Assembly (NCBI GenBank): GCA_020631735.1
Contig: CM036159.1
Span: 97,766,701-97,830,700 of the forward strand
Reading direction: 5' to 3'
Source of the DNA: Saccharum officinarum
Taxonomy: Eukaryota; Streptophyta; Magnoliopsida; Poales; Poaceae
Length of the DNA stretch: 64,000 bases
Shown one piece after another: positions 1-11,848 of this stretch. The translations under genes and the position numbers were made by a program. The notes beneath the pieces are model-generated. The model had not been told where the DNA came from and did no database searches. It worked only from the letters and a program-made list of their open reading frames with translations. Each line of letters begins with the position of its first letter. Position 1 is the first letter of the stretch.

Positions 1-1729
1 ATGCTTTCAATGATCAAGTCATCACATGATGTAGCTATATCACACTTAACAACATGGTTAGTAGCATCATGTGTCTCAAGAGCAAGTTCATTAGCAACCA
101 CAAGACTATCATAGTCAATTTTTAATGTGGTGTATTTGTCCTTTAGAGAATTATGTCTAGTGATGAGCTCATCATGCTTCTTCTCAAGTTTATCATGTTG
201 ATCTTTAAGCTCTTTATAAGAGGTTTTGAGCTCCTTGAGAGTGGAAGACATCACTTCATTTTGAACTCTAAGCTCACCACTAGTCTTTTGAATATTTTCA
301 AGCTTGGATGAGAGTGATTCATTTTCATTTTGAAGATCATCATTTTCACTTCTAGTCCTTCTTATGATTTTAGTGTATTTGTTTAGCAATTTTACAAGTT
401 CATCATAAGAAGGTGAGTCATATTCATCATCACTATCACTATCATCATCATCATCACTATCATGGTTTTGTACCTTTCGTTCACCCTTGGCCATAAGGCA
501 TAGGTGAGTAGTGGACGATGATGGTGAAGGAGGCGGTGAAGGTGGTGATGAAGATGTTGGTGAAGATGATGGCCCCATCACAAATGCGGCAACCTTCTCT
601 TTCTCATCATCGCTCTCATCTTCGGAGGACTCACAAGATGATTCAATGTCGGTGAGCCAATCACCAACAATGTATGCCTTTCCTCCCTTCTTCTTCTTGT
701 GGAACTCCTTCTTCTTGCCATCCTTCTTCTTGTATGGCTTGTTCTTCTTCTTCTCTTCTTCTTCATCACTTGAATCATTTTTCTTGCCCTTGTTCTTGTT
801 CTTGTACTTGTCTTTTGGTGGTCTAGGGCATTGATGAGCTAGGTGGCCAAGTTCACCACAATTGTAGCAATCCATCTCCGAGATTGGCTTTCTCTTGCTA
901 CTTGTGAAGAATTTCTTCTTCTTGCCATCGAACTTGATGCCACTCTTGTTGAGCTTTTTTAGCATCTTGGTGGTCTTTCTCACCATGAGTGCAAGTGATT
1001 CATCATCAACATCACTTTCACTTGAGCTTTCTTGCACCATCATGGCTTGACCCTTCTTCTTCTTCTTGTCATGACTAGCTTTGAAGGCCAAGTCTTTCTT
1101 CTTGGAAGATGATGAGCCCTCTTCCGGAGTGATATGCATGTACATCTCATGAGCATTGATTTTCCCTAAAACTTGAGTCGGTGTTGCGGTGGAAAGATCA
1201 CTTTGGTGAAGCACGGTGACAATGTGTCCATACTTCTCAACGGGAAGCACACTCAAGATTTTCCTTGCAACATCCGATTGGCTCATTTTGGTGAGCCCAA
1301 GAGCATTGAGGTCCTCTACAAGAACATTCAAGCGAGTGTACATGTCATTAGCACTTTCTTTGGGAAGCATCTCAAAAGAATTAATTTTCTTTAAAGCTAT
1401 GTGATAGCGTTCCTCACGCTCACTCTTAGTTCTCTCATGGAGAGCACAAAGATTTTCCCACAATTCATGAGCGTTCTTTGCATTACGCACGCGATTGAAG
1501 ATATCTTTGCCTAAGCCCCGGTAGAGTGCATTTTTGGCTTTTGCATTCCACCGGTCGTACTTCTCCTCGTCACCACTTGGGTTAGCGGGATCCCTTATGG
1601 GGGAAGCCCTTCGGTTGCGGCTCTAAGGCACCCAACATCTATGGCTTCGAGGTACGCCTCCATACGAATTTTCCAATATGGAAAATCGTCTCCCTCAAAA
1701 GTGGGAGGTGGTCCTTCCCCATTAGACAT
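1..1729 (-). pseudogene. gag: Copia gag polyprotein, frameshifted, partial
   Basis: Gag packages the retroelement RNA in cytoplasmic particles. The start ATG is at 1729-1727, 40 bp after the primer binding site. The N-terminal part matches the gag domain of plant Copia elements, followed by lysine-rich stretches, a CCHC zinc knuckle (CX2CX4HX4C) at 869-828, an acidic aspartate run near 470-420, and a long coiled-coil tail. A run of five C on the coding strand (about 1603-1599) causes a one-base frameshift and a stop after about 44 codons. Beyond it the frame is open to the window edge. The lesion sits in a homopolymer, so it may be a real mutation or a consensus error. The reading is partial because the polyprotein continues to the left. 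Confidence 0.85.
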
Positions 1730-1768
1730 CTTGCTCTAGGCGGTAAAGCCTAAAAATAGAGCAACACG

Positions 1769-1780
1769 GCTCTGATACCA
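1769..1780 (-). other. Primer binding site (initiator tRNA-Met type)
   Basis: The minus strand reads TGGTATCAGAGC, the usual plant Copia primer binding site complementary to the 3' end of initiator tRNA-Met. It lies 3 bases inside the LTR edge at 1784, which fixes the orientation of the element and identifies the LTR as the 5' LTR. Confidence 0.9.
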
Positions 1781-1783
1781 ATT

Positions 1784-3387
1784 GAAAGGATCAAGATGCC
1801 CAAGAGGGGGGTGAATTGGGCTTTTCTAAAAATTAAATGCAAGAAATAAATCCTACAAGCCGGAATTCACCCCTAGTGTCTACTTGTGTTCCTAGAGAGT
1901 CTACCGATACAAAGTTTTGCACCCTAGTTTCCAATCCTAGTCTAGCATGGCAAGTCTAGGAATGTAAACAAGCAATGAAAGTAAATACGAGAATATAAAT
2001 GCTTAAAAGTAAAGGGGCAAGGAACACGGCGATGTTTTTCCGAGGTATCGGAGAGTCGCCACTCCCCACTAGTCCTCGTTGGAGCACCCGCGCAAGGGTG
2101 TAGCTCCCCCTTGATCCGCGCAAGGATCAAGTGCTCTCTACGGGTTGATTCTTTGACACTCCGTCGCGGTGAATCACCTACAACCGCTCATAAGATGAGT
2201 TGGGTCATCCTCAAGCTCCGCCAGATGATCACCGAACTCCCAATCACCACCAAACCGTCTAGGTGATGGCGATCACCAAGAGTAACAAGCTAGAACTCTC
2301 ACTTGACCACTACGAGCCCAAATGAGAAAGTGGATGCACACTTGCTACTCTCTAATCGCTAGTGAGGAACTCTCAAGCTTTGATTCTCAAATCTCTATCC
2401 TCACTAGTGCTCTTGCACTCCCTTGCACTCCAAAGGTGTTTATCAGCTGATCAAATGAGCAAGAGACCTCTAAAAGAGGTGGTGGGGATGTATTTATACA
2501 CCCCACAGACAAAACGAACCGTTACCTGCTGACTCAGCAAAACACGAGCTGACCGGACGCGCCGGTTGAACTGACCGGACGCGCCGGTCGCTCGTAACGG
2601 TCGAAAACCGAAAAACAACTGAGTGACCGGACGCACCGGTCAGAGGTGACCGGACGCGTCCGATCGTGCAGGGAGCATACTGTACTCGCACCGGACGCGT
2701 GGCCGCGTCCGATCGGTGATGACCGGACGCGTCCGGTCGTCTCTGGACCTTAATGGACTGTGACCGGACGCGCCGATCACACCCAGGTCGCGTCCGATCG
2801 GGTGTTTCCCTCAAGTGACACGTGTCGACTTCTGACCACCGCGTCCGGTCCTCGCGAGGACCGCGTCCGGTGTTCAGAGCTGAAACCCTAGCCGCGGAAC
2901 TGAACTGACCGGACGCGTCCGGTCATGCCGAGGACCGCGTCCGGTCAGGGGAAAACGACCCGAAACTCTCCGAAACGCATCACAACTTGAACCAAGTTGC
3001 TTCCAACTGAACTTTGAGCTATTCTAGAGCTGCCTAGCGCCAAGTTTAACAAGTGTGCACCACACCTAAACATAGGACTCGCCTAGGTCAAGCTACCCGC
3101 TCATGCCCCCTTAATAGTACGGCCAAAAGAGAAAAACGAAGATCCTAACGACTATTCCAAATGTCTCTCAACACCTCGACATCCGGAACTAACCGTCCTT
3201 AATCTTGACGTCACTCTTTTGAAAACCGAAACGATTTCCATCAAGGGGCATGAATACCATGGTGCCCAAAGCAGTTAAAACCTCCATGACCTAACTTACC
3301 AAGGTTTCTGCAAAACACACGTTAGTCATGGTAATAAAGCGTTGTCATCAATTGCCGAAACCAAACCTCGGGGCCTAAATGCTTTCA
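1784..3387 (-). repeat. 5' LTR of the Copia element (1604 bp)
   Basis: The block begins TGAAAG and ends CTTTCA, a perfect 6 bp inverted terminus of TG...CA form, directly next to the primer binding site. The stretch 2550-2950 holds many copies of a GC-rich motif related to CCGGACGCGTCCGG (see findings). The LTR would carry promoter and polyadenylation signals of the element, but I could not place them. Confidence 0.85.
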
Positions 3388-3612
3388 CACCTTTTTACAC
3401 AACTAAACACAGCCAAAAGTTTTCTTTTTCTTGCCTTTTCAGTTCTGTAACTGCGACTGGAATCTGTCCAAGCACAGGCTTTTTTCTTTGTTCCATCTTC
3501 GTTATGATCTCATAGTTCAGAAACTTAGTCGCCTACCCCACATACATTTTTGTGTTGCTTTTTGTTGTGTACACTATGAGCTTATTTTATGCCACTTGCG
3601 AACATACAATTA

Positions 3613-3864
3613 GGGTGCGTTTAGTTGCTGCTGTAAAATTTTTGGAAGCACATTAACTCTTTCGTTTGTATTTGACAATTAGTGTCTAATTATGGGCTAA
3701 TTAGGTTTGAAAGATTCGTCTCGTCATTTTACAATCAAACTGTGTAATTAGTTATTTTTTGTACCTATATTTAATACTCCATGCATACGTCCAAAGAGAT
3801 GTGACGCGGAATCTTGTAAAATTTTTGTAAAATTTTTGGAAGTTTGAAAGATCTAAACACACCC
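3613..3864. mobile_element. Tourist-like MITE, copy 1 of 6
   Basis: A 252 bp AT-rich element with termini GGGTGCGTTTAG and CTAAACACACCC, flanked on both sides by the trinucleotide TTA (3610-3612 and 3865-3867). A 3 bp TTA duplication is the hallmark of PIF/Harbinger-derived Tourist elements. Its interior (AATTAG, TTTGACAATTAG, CATGCATACGTCC) recurs in the five other copies listed here. It has no coding capacity. Confidence 0.8.
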
Positions 3865-3867
3865 TTA

Positions 3868-4794
3868 GTGTGCTAGTATTTCATGCCTAGTACTCCTATT
3901 ATTGCACAGAACAGCTGTCACAAAAGTTGTGTGGGCGAGACTAGGGCTAGATATCGAGCCAACCGTAGTTTTTTAGTTTTTTTAGTAATTGGTATAATCT
4001 TATTTATCATTATTTCCTACATTATTTAAGACCCAACTTCATGACGAGCCTAACGAGCCGAGCCGAAGTTGAAAGTCGTTTCAAATCAAGTCATTTTCAT
4101 TTTAAAAGATAAATGAGTCCAATCAAAGCACTTTTATACCGAGCCACCGAACCAGCATAACAAGCTTTTTTTTTTTGTCCAGCCCTGGGCGAGACGACAG
4201 TTCAGCGGAAACACTCGCAATCGCAAGTGGACCATAGCATGAGCTCCATCCAATCTATCCAGAGCCCCAACCCCTGGGCTTAAAACTTTTTTATGGGTAC
4301 AGTTCAATCGTACACCCTTCGTAGCTAAATGTTTGTTTCTAGAAATCGTGTTTTCCTTACGGACACGTTTTTTCGGACGACAAATAAATAGGGACATAGT
4401 AGTACTTATTCTGCTGTTCATCAATATTTGTGGTCTTTCCAACGTACTACTACTTTGTCAGCTACTGGTCACGAATGCAGTGCAGTATTCCCGCTTCCCC
4501 GGTGGCCTTGGTACCACGGACAGGTACTGACTTATTCAAGCATCCAACAAATGGTTCCTCATTCACGTGGCAGGACCACCAGGAGGAGAAATCAGACAAT
4601 TCAGTGCTCTGCTCGGCGAATGCGAATGCAAATGCAATTGCTGATGAAACGCAACAGCAGCAATGCTCATCAGATGATCAAGCCCAACACTTTTGTTGAT
4701 GATGAATCAATCAACCAAATGAAATCGATCACTTCAAGTACTACTACCTTTTGCCTTCTCTAATTAGAGTGCGTAGCCATGGAACGGATCACAT
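3868..4794. other. Intergenic stretch between MITE and SDR gene
   Basis: No supported gene. It contains low-complexity A/T runs and a poly-T tract near 4165-4176. The last few hundred bases should include the 3' UTR and polyadenylation region of the minus-strand SDR gene. Confidence 0.5.
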
Positions 4795-5902
4795 TCACAA
4801 GCCGATCAGGTTCCTGGAGGTGGTGACGCCGCCGTCCACGACGAGGTTGTGGCCGGAGATATATCTCGACTCGTCGCTGGCCAGGAAGAGCACCGCCTCG
4901 GCGATGTCCCTGGGTCTCAGCGTGGGGCCCTTGAGCGTGGCCAGCCCCCTGACCACCTCCTCCATCTTCTCCACCTCCTCGTCGCTGGGCACGGTGACGT
5001 CGAGGTCGAGGTCGGCGTCGCCGGCGTCGTCGTGGCCCTGGCGCCAGGCGTTGATGAGCATGGGCGTGGCCACGCCGAAGGGCGACACGCAGTTGACGCG
5101 GATGCCGTGCGCGCCGAGCTCGCAGGCCGCGTTCTTGGTGAGTCCCACGATGGCGTGCTTCGAGGCGGTGTAGGCGTGCGGGCCCAGGCCGCCGAGCACC
5201 CCCGCGACGCTGGCGACGGAGACGATGCTCCCGGCGCGGCGCGGCGCCATGGCGAGCGCCGCGTGCTTCATCCCGAGCGCGGCGCCCAGCGCGTTGACGC
5301 GGAGCACGCGGTCGAACTCGCCCGCGTCGAAGGACAGGATGCTCTTGGCGGCGCGCGTCTGGCGGCCCAGCACCCCGGCGTTGTTGCAGTAGACGTCGAG
5401 CCGCCCGCCGTGCCGCGACAGCGCCCACTCCACGGCGCGCCTGACGTCCTCCTCCACGGACACGTCGCAGCGCACGAAGCTGACCTGCGGGCCCAGCGCC
5501 GACGCCAGCGCCTCCCCGGCGGCGTCGTCGATGTCCGCGATCACCACCCGGGCCCCGTGCTTGACGAACAGCCTCACGATGGCCTCGCCGATCCCCCGCG
5601 CGCCGCCCGTCACAATGGCCACCTTCCCGTCCAGCCTGCACGACAAAAAACAGGTCCCCACCGGCATTAGCCGCCACGGCAAACTCCAAGAAACCAGGGG
5701 GGACGGGGACAGGAAAACATCATGGAAGGAGACAGAGTAGCATGTACCTCTTGGGCATAGGGGTGGGCACGACTGCGGCGCCATTGCCGTCCCAGCCGTG
5801 GTGCGACGGCGACATGACGGGCTGGTGCGCGTGCGCCATCTCGGGGCGGAGGTCGAGCGCCGGCATAGCTGCCGCGGCGTAGGAGGCGAGGCTAGCGTGC
5901 AT
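4795..5902 (-). CDS. TS2: Short-chain dehydrogenase/reductase, TASSELSEED2-like (2 exons)
   Basis: Classical NAD(H)-dependent SDR of 331 aa. Exon 1 is 5902-5748 and exon 2 is 5635-4795, with a 112 bp GT-AG intron (5747-5636). Exons total 996 nt including TGA. Visible motifs are the cofactor loop TGGARGIG (residues 61-68), an acidic residue after strand 2 (D86) favouring NAD, NNAG (135-138), and catalytic Ser193, Tyr206 and Lys210 in YTASK. Length and the conserved C-terminal region match maize TASSELSEED2, which eliminates pistil primordia in tassel florets, and the wider ABA2/momilactone-synthase SDR110C group. The natural substrate is not shown by sequence. The start chosen at 5902 gives an alanine-rich N-terminus. 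An in-frame ATG at 5938 and later ones at 5866 and 5839 are alternatives. Orthology is inferred from overall resemblance, and a close paralogue cannot be excluded. Confidence 0.88.
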
Positions 5903-6032
5903 GTATCTAGGATGTCTCGAGTCTCGACCACAACTCACGCAGACACTGCAGGAGGAGAGTGCGAGTGCGAGTGCGTCTGGTCCTCTGCTGTGGCCTGTGC
6001 TGCGGAATGCTCGGCTCGGCGGACCGAGCCGT

Positions 6033-6041
6033 TACTTATAG
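6033..6041 (-). promoter_or_regulatory. Candidate TATA box of the SDR gene
   Basis: The minus strand reads CTATAAGTA about 130 bp upstream of the chosen start codon. That places transcription start near 6000-6010 with a 5' UTR of about 100 bp. It lies in an otherwise GC-rich region, which makes it stand out. No experimental support. Confidence 0.5.
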
Positions 6042-6216
6042 CGCCGGGAGCGGGCGAGGGCGTGGGCGGGGGGCGGCTCGTGTGGACTGGACTCTGGACA
6101 GAGCAGCACAGTTCTCCGCCCCTCTTTCGTGCGCCCGTCGCGGCAGCACCCGGCACGTTCGAGGAATTGTCGAACGCGAAACGGTGACCGAGCGGCCTCT
6201 GTTCCCGTCCGGCCAG

Positions 6217-6238
6217 CCCCCCCCCCCCCCCCCCCCCC
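6217..6238. repeat. Homopolymer (C)22
   Basis: Uninterrupted run of 22 C in the distal promoter of the SDR gene, about 180 bp upstream of its TATA box. Its length is likely to be unstable and hard to sequence. Confidence 0.95.
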
Positions 6239-6611
6239 TCCGCAAGCATCTCCGTGGGGCGGCAGCGGCACGGGCTCCAGATGTGGACGTGCAGACCAGA
6301 CAGGCCGAGAGCCGTCTCCCTGGAGAGTTTGGTTGGGCGGGACTGGTTGACCGTGCCAGTGCCTTGTGTGTGGCCTTGTGGCTTTGTGGGGAGGGTTCGG
6401 CACCGGCGCCGCGGAACCGCCAGAGCGCGGTCGTGCTGGCCTGTGCCGGGCCGGGACAGGTGGATCTGCGTGCGCTGCGTACTCGGGGTTGAAACTTGCG
6501 CGTGGAGTCTCTGCTTACCTCATGCGTGATCAGCTCGGATTGACGGATGTGTGGACGTGGAGGCTTGAGGCAGACGAGTTGTTGATCAGCAATCATCCTG
6601 TCTGGTGGTGT

Positions 6612-6675
6612 CGTACAATAAAAAAATCAGCCAACAATATTTTTTAGCTGGCTTATAATTTCAGCCGAACGCCCC
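6612..6675. mobile_element. Fragment of a hAT-type MITE
   Basis: One terminus (inverse of GGGGCGTTCGGCTGAAAT) and about 60 bp of subterminal sequence resemble a short MITE family common in grasses, also represented at 52807-52922. The second terminus is not recognisable, so this looks like a half copy. Confidence 0.4.
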
Positions 6676-7786
6676 ATTGCAGTAGACGGGTTGACCGGTC
6701 AAGAGTAGACCGATTGCTTCGCGGCCGGGTCAACTCCTGATAAATGGAGATGGGGGGGTTGCACGTTCTGTTCATCATACGAGGTCTCGGCACTTGACAT
6801 TACTATTACTGCAGCCAGCGGAGTACTGCTGCAGCTGGGTAGGTCGTAGGTACCGACAGTTCAACGCTCGGTTCCCGCTTGTGTGAGAACTGGGAACTCT
6901 TCTTCTTCGTCGTCTGCCGTACGTGGGGTCTCACTGTCTCAGAGTCCAGAGTCCAGCCTTGCCAACGATTTATATTATAACACTAGAATCGGCCAATCGG
7001 GCATGGTTGTCGACGAAAGTCAAATTCATAGGTGGGTTACGCAAAGGCGCCGCGCCTGTGGGGAGTTCTACGTTCCCAAGCCACGCGATGAATGATGCAT
7101 GATGGACTTGGACGTACCACGCCCTAGTTGATTTTTCGTTTTTCTCAATATATATAGATATAGATAGAGCATGGTCGCTCACGAGTCATGTCTTGGGGAT
7201 TACGCGATCAGTTTGGTTACTACGCTTTGTTAATGACAAGAGAATGTCTTCCAGATATGCTAAGATACATTGCAATTCAAAACACCACCGGCCAGAACGC
7301 AACCACACAGCACAAGAGACATATAATTGCGGCATATTATATATCCAACAAGAGGTGCTGTACATTGACAGTAGTGGACACTAGTACTAGTGCTTAATTC
7401 AAAGCCCAAAACCTAACTGTCCCATCATACACACAGGATTGGACTTGTCGTCCAACCAAACGCCAAAGCCCATAGCAAACGATGTGAACTCAAAATAAGT
7501 CAAAAGCTCCGACGAGGCAGCTCTCGTCGCAGCAACCACGAAGCCTGCCCTCCCCTCTTGGAACCGAAGGGGGGAAGTAATCTGACTTGTTCTGGCCTTC
7601 CGGGTCCACCTTGCAGACGACTTAAACAATTGACCAAATCTTGGCCTCACCTAACCCCTTCGATTGAACAAGCTGACATATAGCGGTAGTATCCTGGTAG
7701 CCGAAAGCAACGAGGCTCCCTCTGTCACGTACAGTACATACAGCTGTGCTTTTGTACGCATGCATTTTCTCTAGGAATCGCGACAA

Positions 7787-8030
7787 GGGCCTTATTCGCT
7801 TCCCCATCCCAACACAAAATATTTCCTCTTCCACCTATCACATCAAATCTTTCGACGCATGCATGGAGCATTAAATGTAGGTAAAAAAGATAACTAATTG
7901 CATAGTTTGTCTGTAAATGTCGGGACGAATCTTTTGAGCCTAGTTAGTCCATGATTAAACAAATTTTGCCAAATAACAACGAAAGGTGCTACAGTAACTT
8001 TTCACCTACTTTTCGCGAAGTGAACACACC
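7787..8030. mobile_element. Tourist-like MITE, copy 2 of 6
   Basis: A 244 bp element with decayed termini (GGGCCTTATTCGCTTC and the reverse of GGTGTGTTCACTTC) between CAA trinucleotides at 7784-7786 and 8031-8033. The interior holds the family's GCATGCATGGAGCATTAAAT and GAATCTTTTGAGCCTAGTT blocks. It is inverted relative to copy 1. Confidence 0.75.
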
Positions 8031-8091
8031 CAAGGGCACAAAACTAGCAGTGGAAAAGTAGTGACGTGAGGCTGATGTCATTGTGCTACTA

Positions 8092-8294
8092 AGGGCAGCT
8101 CCAACAATGGGCTCTTAAGCTAACTCTAATAGATTTTCTTATATTTTAACAGAAGAAAGAGAAAAGTTAGCTCTTACACATATTTCAAAATGATGTAAGT
8201 ATATTATGTGGAGCTATTAATGTTAAAAAAATATGTGCTAAAAGTTAACATTATTGGAGAAGTTGTAACTGACTCTAACTATTGCGGGTGCCCT
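8092..8294. mobile_element. Possible small MITE with AGGGCA...TGCCCT ends
   Basis: About 203 bp of AT-rich sequence with imperfect inverted ends (AGGGCAGCTCC and GGGTGCCCT) and repeated CTAACTCTAAT-like blocks near both ends. No target duplication could be recognised, so the call is tentative. Confidence 0.4.
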
Positions 8295-8982
8295 GAGAGC
8301 CTCGGTGCATTGTTTGGACCACTTGGGCCGATTGGTGGATTCAAATAGGCCTGCTCTAGCTCGTGGAAGCAGTCAAGCAGTAGTTTTTACAGTTTACTTT
8401 TAATAATCTCACAGTCTAACCCTCATGCAATCTAGGGATGTAGATCGAGTTGAAACGTCATCGTGACTTCTACACTCCAACCTTTGTAATTTAAAAGCCA
8501 ACTTTTATAATCTCTACTAGCTGATCCAAATGGTGGGTTCTTCAACGAGAAATGCAAGCGTTTCTGCATGCGGGAAAAGAAGTGAGGTTTGTGATTCAAT
8601 TCACCAGGACTCAGAAGTGACACTTGTGAATATATGAGGCAGCTAGAATGCTAGATATCACGTCTAGTGATAAAAGATAGTGATATGATTAGATTAGTGA
8701 TTAGTGTGCATGAGGGCTTCTTTATGTAGGTCGTATCACTCGTGTACAATAAAAGAAGGACACATAATGTATAGAGTACCTCAACTTACATATACGCCCA
8801 AAAAGCATATTCTCTTGACTATTTTCTCACCCAAAAAAAAACACTCGAGTCTTGAGAAATGGAGACCCAATACAGTACATATGGAGGTTAGTTGCATGCA
8901 TGGCGTGTTAGGTGGGTCTGTTATTCTCTTGATGACTGCGTTTTTCTTAAACTAATCCCGCTTACAGCCAGCTCCGATCAGG

Positions 8983-9007
8983 GGCTAGGCTAGGCTAGGC
9001 TAGGCTA
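8983..9007. repeat. Microsatellite (GGCTA)5
   Basis: Five perfect copies of the pentamer GGCTA in intergenic DNA. Confidence 0.95.
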
Positions 9008-9582
9008 GAGACTAGCCATGTTCTGAATGCAACGAAGCCACGCAATCCTGCATTGTTAGCGATGCATGCAGCAGTCAGCTAGGTGGCCATCCAAGAGTCA
9101 AGGGCTTTCGGCCAGTGAATCTTGGGCGCCTCAAAACTCAACAGACAGATCCGACTGTTTAAACTGGACGATGACGGAGCTGGCAACTCGGAGCATGCGG
9201 CATGGATGCGGGAAGGGTGCGTAGCAGCGTAGGGCTTCTTTCCGACTGCGCTTCGCTCCTGCGGAGCCCTATCAAACAGTTTAGCAGAGGGAGCCGTTTT
9301 TTAGCGAGAAAAGTGTCATAACTATTTTGGAGGAGTCCAAAACTGTTCCTACTATAACTCAATAATCATTCCTTGCTAGTAAACTCAATAATCACGATCT
9401 TTAGTGTGTTGACAAAGGACATGAGGGATTGAAGGATCTGATGGGGTTGAGCTTGAAAGCATTAGAAACAGACGCCTTGTATAATTAGAATAAAATATTT
9501 CACCTAACTTTTAAAAATTGGTCATCATCAATATAGAGTTGATCCCATGCTTATTAAATGGCAAGATAAATTATATGTGGAT

Positions 9583-9901
9583 CGTGTTTGGTTCCCAACT
9601 ACTGGGTCTGTTGTAAGCTTTGAGTTGTGGGAAAGCTGATGTGAGCCATGTGATGTGAAAAAGAAACAACTATGAAACCTGCGCTCTATATATTTCATCT
9701 CCTTTGAAACAGTTGTAAAACATATCTCTGTTTATAAGCTGAAAGCTAAACTCTAAAAGCACGGGCCAAAGTGCTGCGAAAAATGTACTATGCGAAAGCA
9801 GATTGTTCTAAAAAAATAGCTTCAGATTCCACCCTTTTGGTTGGCGTTCTCCTTTCTTTTGGCAGCATAACCACTTTCGAGAAGCTAAACCAAATACAAC
9901 G
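9583..9901. mobile_element. Possible MITE with TTTGGTT ends
   Basis: Inverted ends CGTGTTTGGTTCCC and AAACCAAATACAACG enclose about 320 bp without coding potential. The ends match only imperfectly and no clear target duplication is visible. Recorded at low confidence. Confidence 0.3.
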
Positions 9902-9907
9902 TATAGT

Positions 9908-11600
9908 TCCTGCTTGTCGACTACCGCTATATATGATTGTTGTTATGTTCTTCACTCCTTGCCCCGTCCCACGATGTTGACTTGTGGAGCTTCAACTATT
10001 ATTAAGGATCCTGTGAAGAAGGCAATGATTTCTGCTTGTGTGCCATCACATTAAGCTCACGAACTAGCTAGGAGGATGGATAATAATACAACTAACCTTT
10101 GGGTGTATCTATATTTACAGCCCACTATCAATTGATCCGGTAGTTGGCTACTAGAACATACTTGCCCATTAATATATAACCCATTTTCTAAACTTTTAGA
10201 GGTTTTTTTTGGTGCTTGTGCATTAATTGGTTGTAAACTTTCAACTTGCTTCTCTTCTCTCTCATTCTCTCACCTCCGCCCCAGAATAAAACCCACTTTG
10301 AGTCCCTTATTGTACTTCTTCTAAGTCTCCCTCTCGGTTTGCTTCCTAGTTTGCCACAGCTAAACTAGGTTGAAGGGGGAAAAACTCAGTGGGGATGGAT
10401 CCTTGGGGCCAAAAACTACATCAAATGCATGTGATTATTGCTTAAATTTAGGAGAAGAAATAAAAACAATAACTCTCTGACGTGTTAGATACGTACATGT
10501 GCATAGACACGTGTAGTTAATCCACAACGGGTGCCCATGGCTGTTTCATAGTTCTCACTAAATTTTCTTTTTCGTTGAACTGTACCTTAAGCTTATGGTA
10601 GCCAAACCTATTCCAGTATCTTTTTCAACTGATTAAATGAAAAGCCGGGGAAGTCTCCTCCAGAATTGCTAAATTGAAACAATACTATATTTTATGCATG
10701 CTATGTCTAGACATTTTTGCATTTGGACGAACCTGAAATTACCGATGGCACCTCATCTAAATAACTACATTGGAGTACTACTGTATTCATGGGCAAATTG
10801 TAGATGGATGGAATGCTCCATGCATGGACTGAAAATGGGTAACTGCTAATACAAGCAACAATAGGAGAAGAAACCACATAATTTTGTCTAAGATGGTGTA
10901 ATGACCCGCGTGAGTTATGACCTGATTAACAAGTAGAGCTTTGGTGGATCTGTATCCCAAGTCGGCATTTAAATGATGTACTGTCAGATTTGATTCCATC
11001 TAGACCAACCTAATCGATCTACACACATCATCCCCGCATAATCAGATTGGAGATCTAAAAACGAACACATGATTAGCTTCGAGGCTGGCTGGCACTAGTA
11101 CTGTTTGGACATGATAAAACAATGCGGTTGGAAAGATTTGCATAGGCAGTGGGTGAGGCACACTGAAATATCAAAATGGACCGAAACTTAGAAAACGCCA
11201 TGATGGGCATATTTGTTTAATAGATCGAGGCAGTCAATGCATATACCTGAACACGGAGAGAGGCCAGACGTACGTGTGCATGATAGAACTGTAGAAGAAC
11301 GCTCGATCAACAAAAAGAAAAGTACAAAAGGTGAACACGACACGTTCAATCTTCGATTTGAACACGCACATCAATTCTTCGATTTGGTTCGATGTGAGGC
11401 ATAAAATTCTTTTTAGACGCACGCTCATTCTTCGCTTTGGTTCGGTCGAGTCAAAAATAGATCTCCCTTTTTTACCAGCACTCGCAGACTGCAAAGTTTG
11501 AACGAACGAGCATGCATATGTACGTGGATGAATCCAATTCCGAGCGTCCTTCCAGACGCTGGGTTTGGAAGCCTCGGAGCAGGGTGCTTGTCTTTTGGCT
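9908..11600. other. Intergenic stretch without a recognisable gene
   Basis: I see no coding exon, RNA gene or clear mobile element here. It is ordinary AT-rich single-copy-looking sequence between MITEs. Confidence 0.5.
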
Positions 11601-11605
11601 CTTTA

Positions 11606-11848
11606 CGCCTTGTTTAGATGCACCCTAAAAGTAAGAATTTTTTCACTCTCTCTCCATCACATCAATCTTTGGACGTATGCATGCAACATTAAATATAGGT
11701 AAAAAAATAACAAATTACACAGTTTAGTTGAAAATCATGAGATTGATCTTTTGAGCCTACTTGGTCCACGATTGGACAATATTTGTCAAATAAGACGAAA
11801 GTGATACTATTCATCGGGTTAGAATTTTTTTGCAATCTAAACAAGCCC
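11606..11848. mobile_element. Tourist-like MITE, copy 3 of 6
   Basis: A 243 bp element with ends CGCCTTGTTTAGAT and ATCTAAACAAGCCC, flanked by TTA at 11603-11605 and 11849-11851. Interior blocks match the other copies, including the TTTTTCACTCTCTCTCC subterminal stretch shared with copy 5. Confidence 0.85.

Larger units (their letters stand above)
1..3387 (-). mobile_element. Ty1/Copia retrotransposon, SIRE/Maximus-like, 5' part
   Basis: The minus strand carries, in order, a 1.6 kb LTR, a primer binding site complementary to initiator tRNA-Met, a 40 bp leader and a long gag reading frame that continues beyond the left edge. A large lysine- and serine-rich gag with one CCHC knuckle, a long LTR and a tRNA-Met site are typical of the SIRE/Maximus lineage. 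Protease, integrase and reverse transcriptase would lie to the left, outside the window, so autonomy cannot be judged. The base after the LTR begins a candidate 5 bp target duplication (CACCT, 3388-3392) that cannot be checked because the other end is not visible. Confidence 0.88.

Noticed and set aside
4760..5689. Long frames of 309 codons (minus, other frame) and 273 codons (plus) overlapping the SDR gene
   Set aside because: They are Arg/Gly/Ala-rich shadows of a very GC-rich true exon. The frame with SDR motifs explains the sequence.
4795..5931. A continuous 378-codon frame reading through the SDR intron
   Set aside because: Upstream of the TGGARGIG motif this frame gives unrelated sequence. 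The GT-AG intron at 5747-5636 joins the conserved PKR-LDGK junction and restores the family's usual N-terminus.
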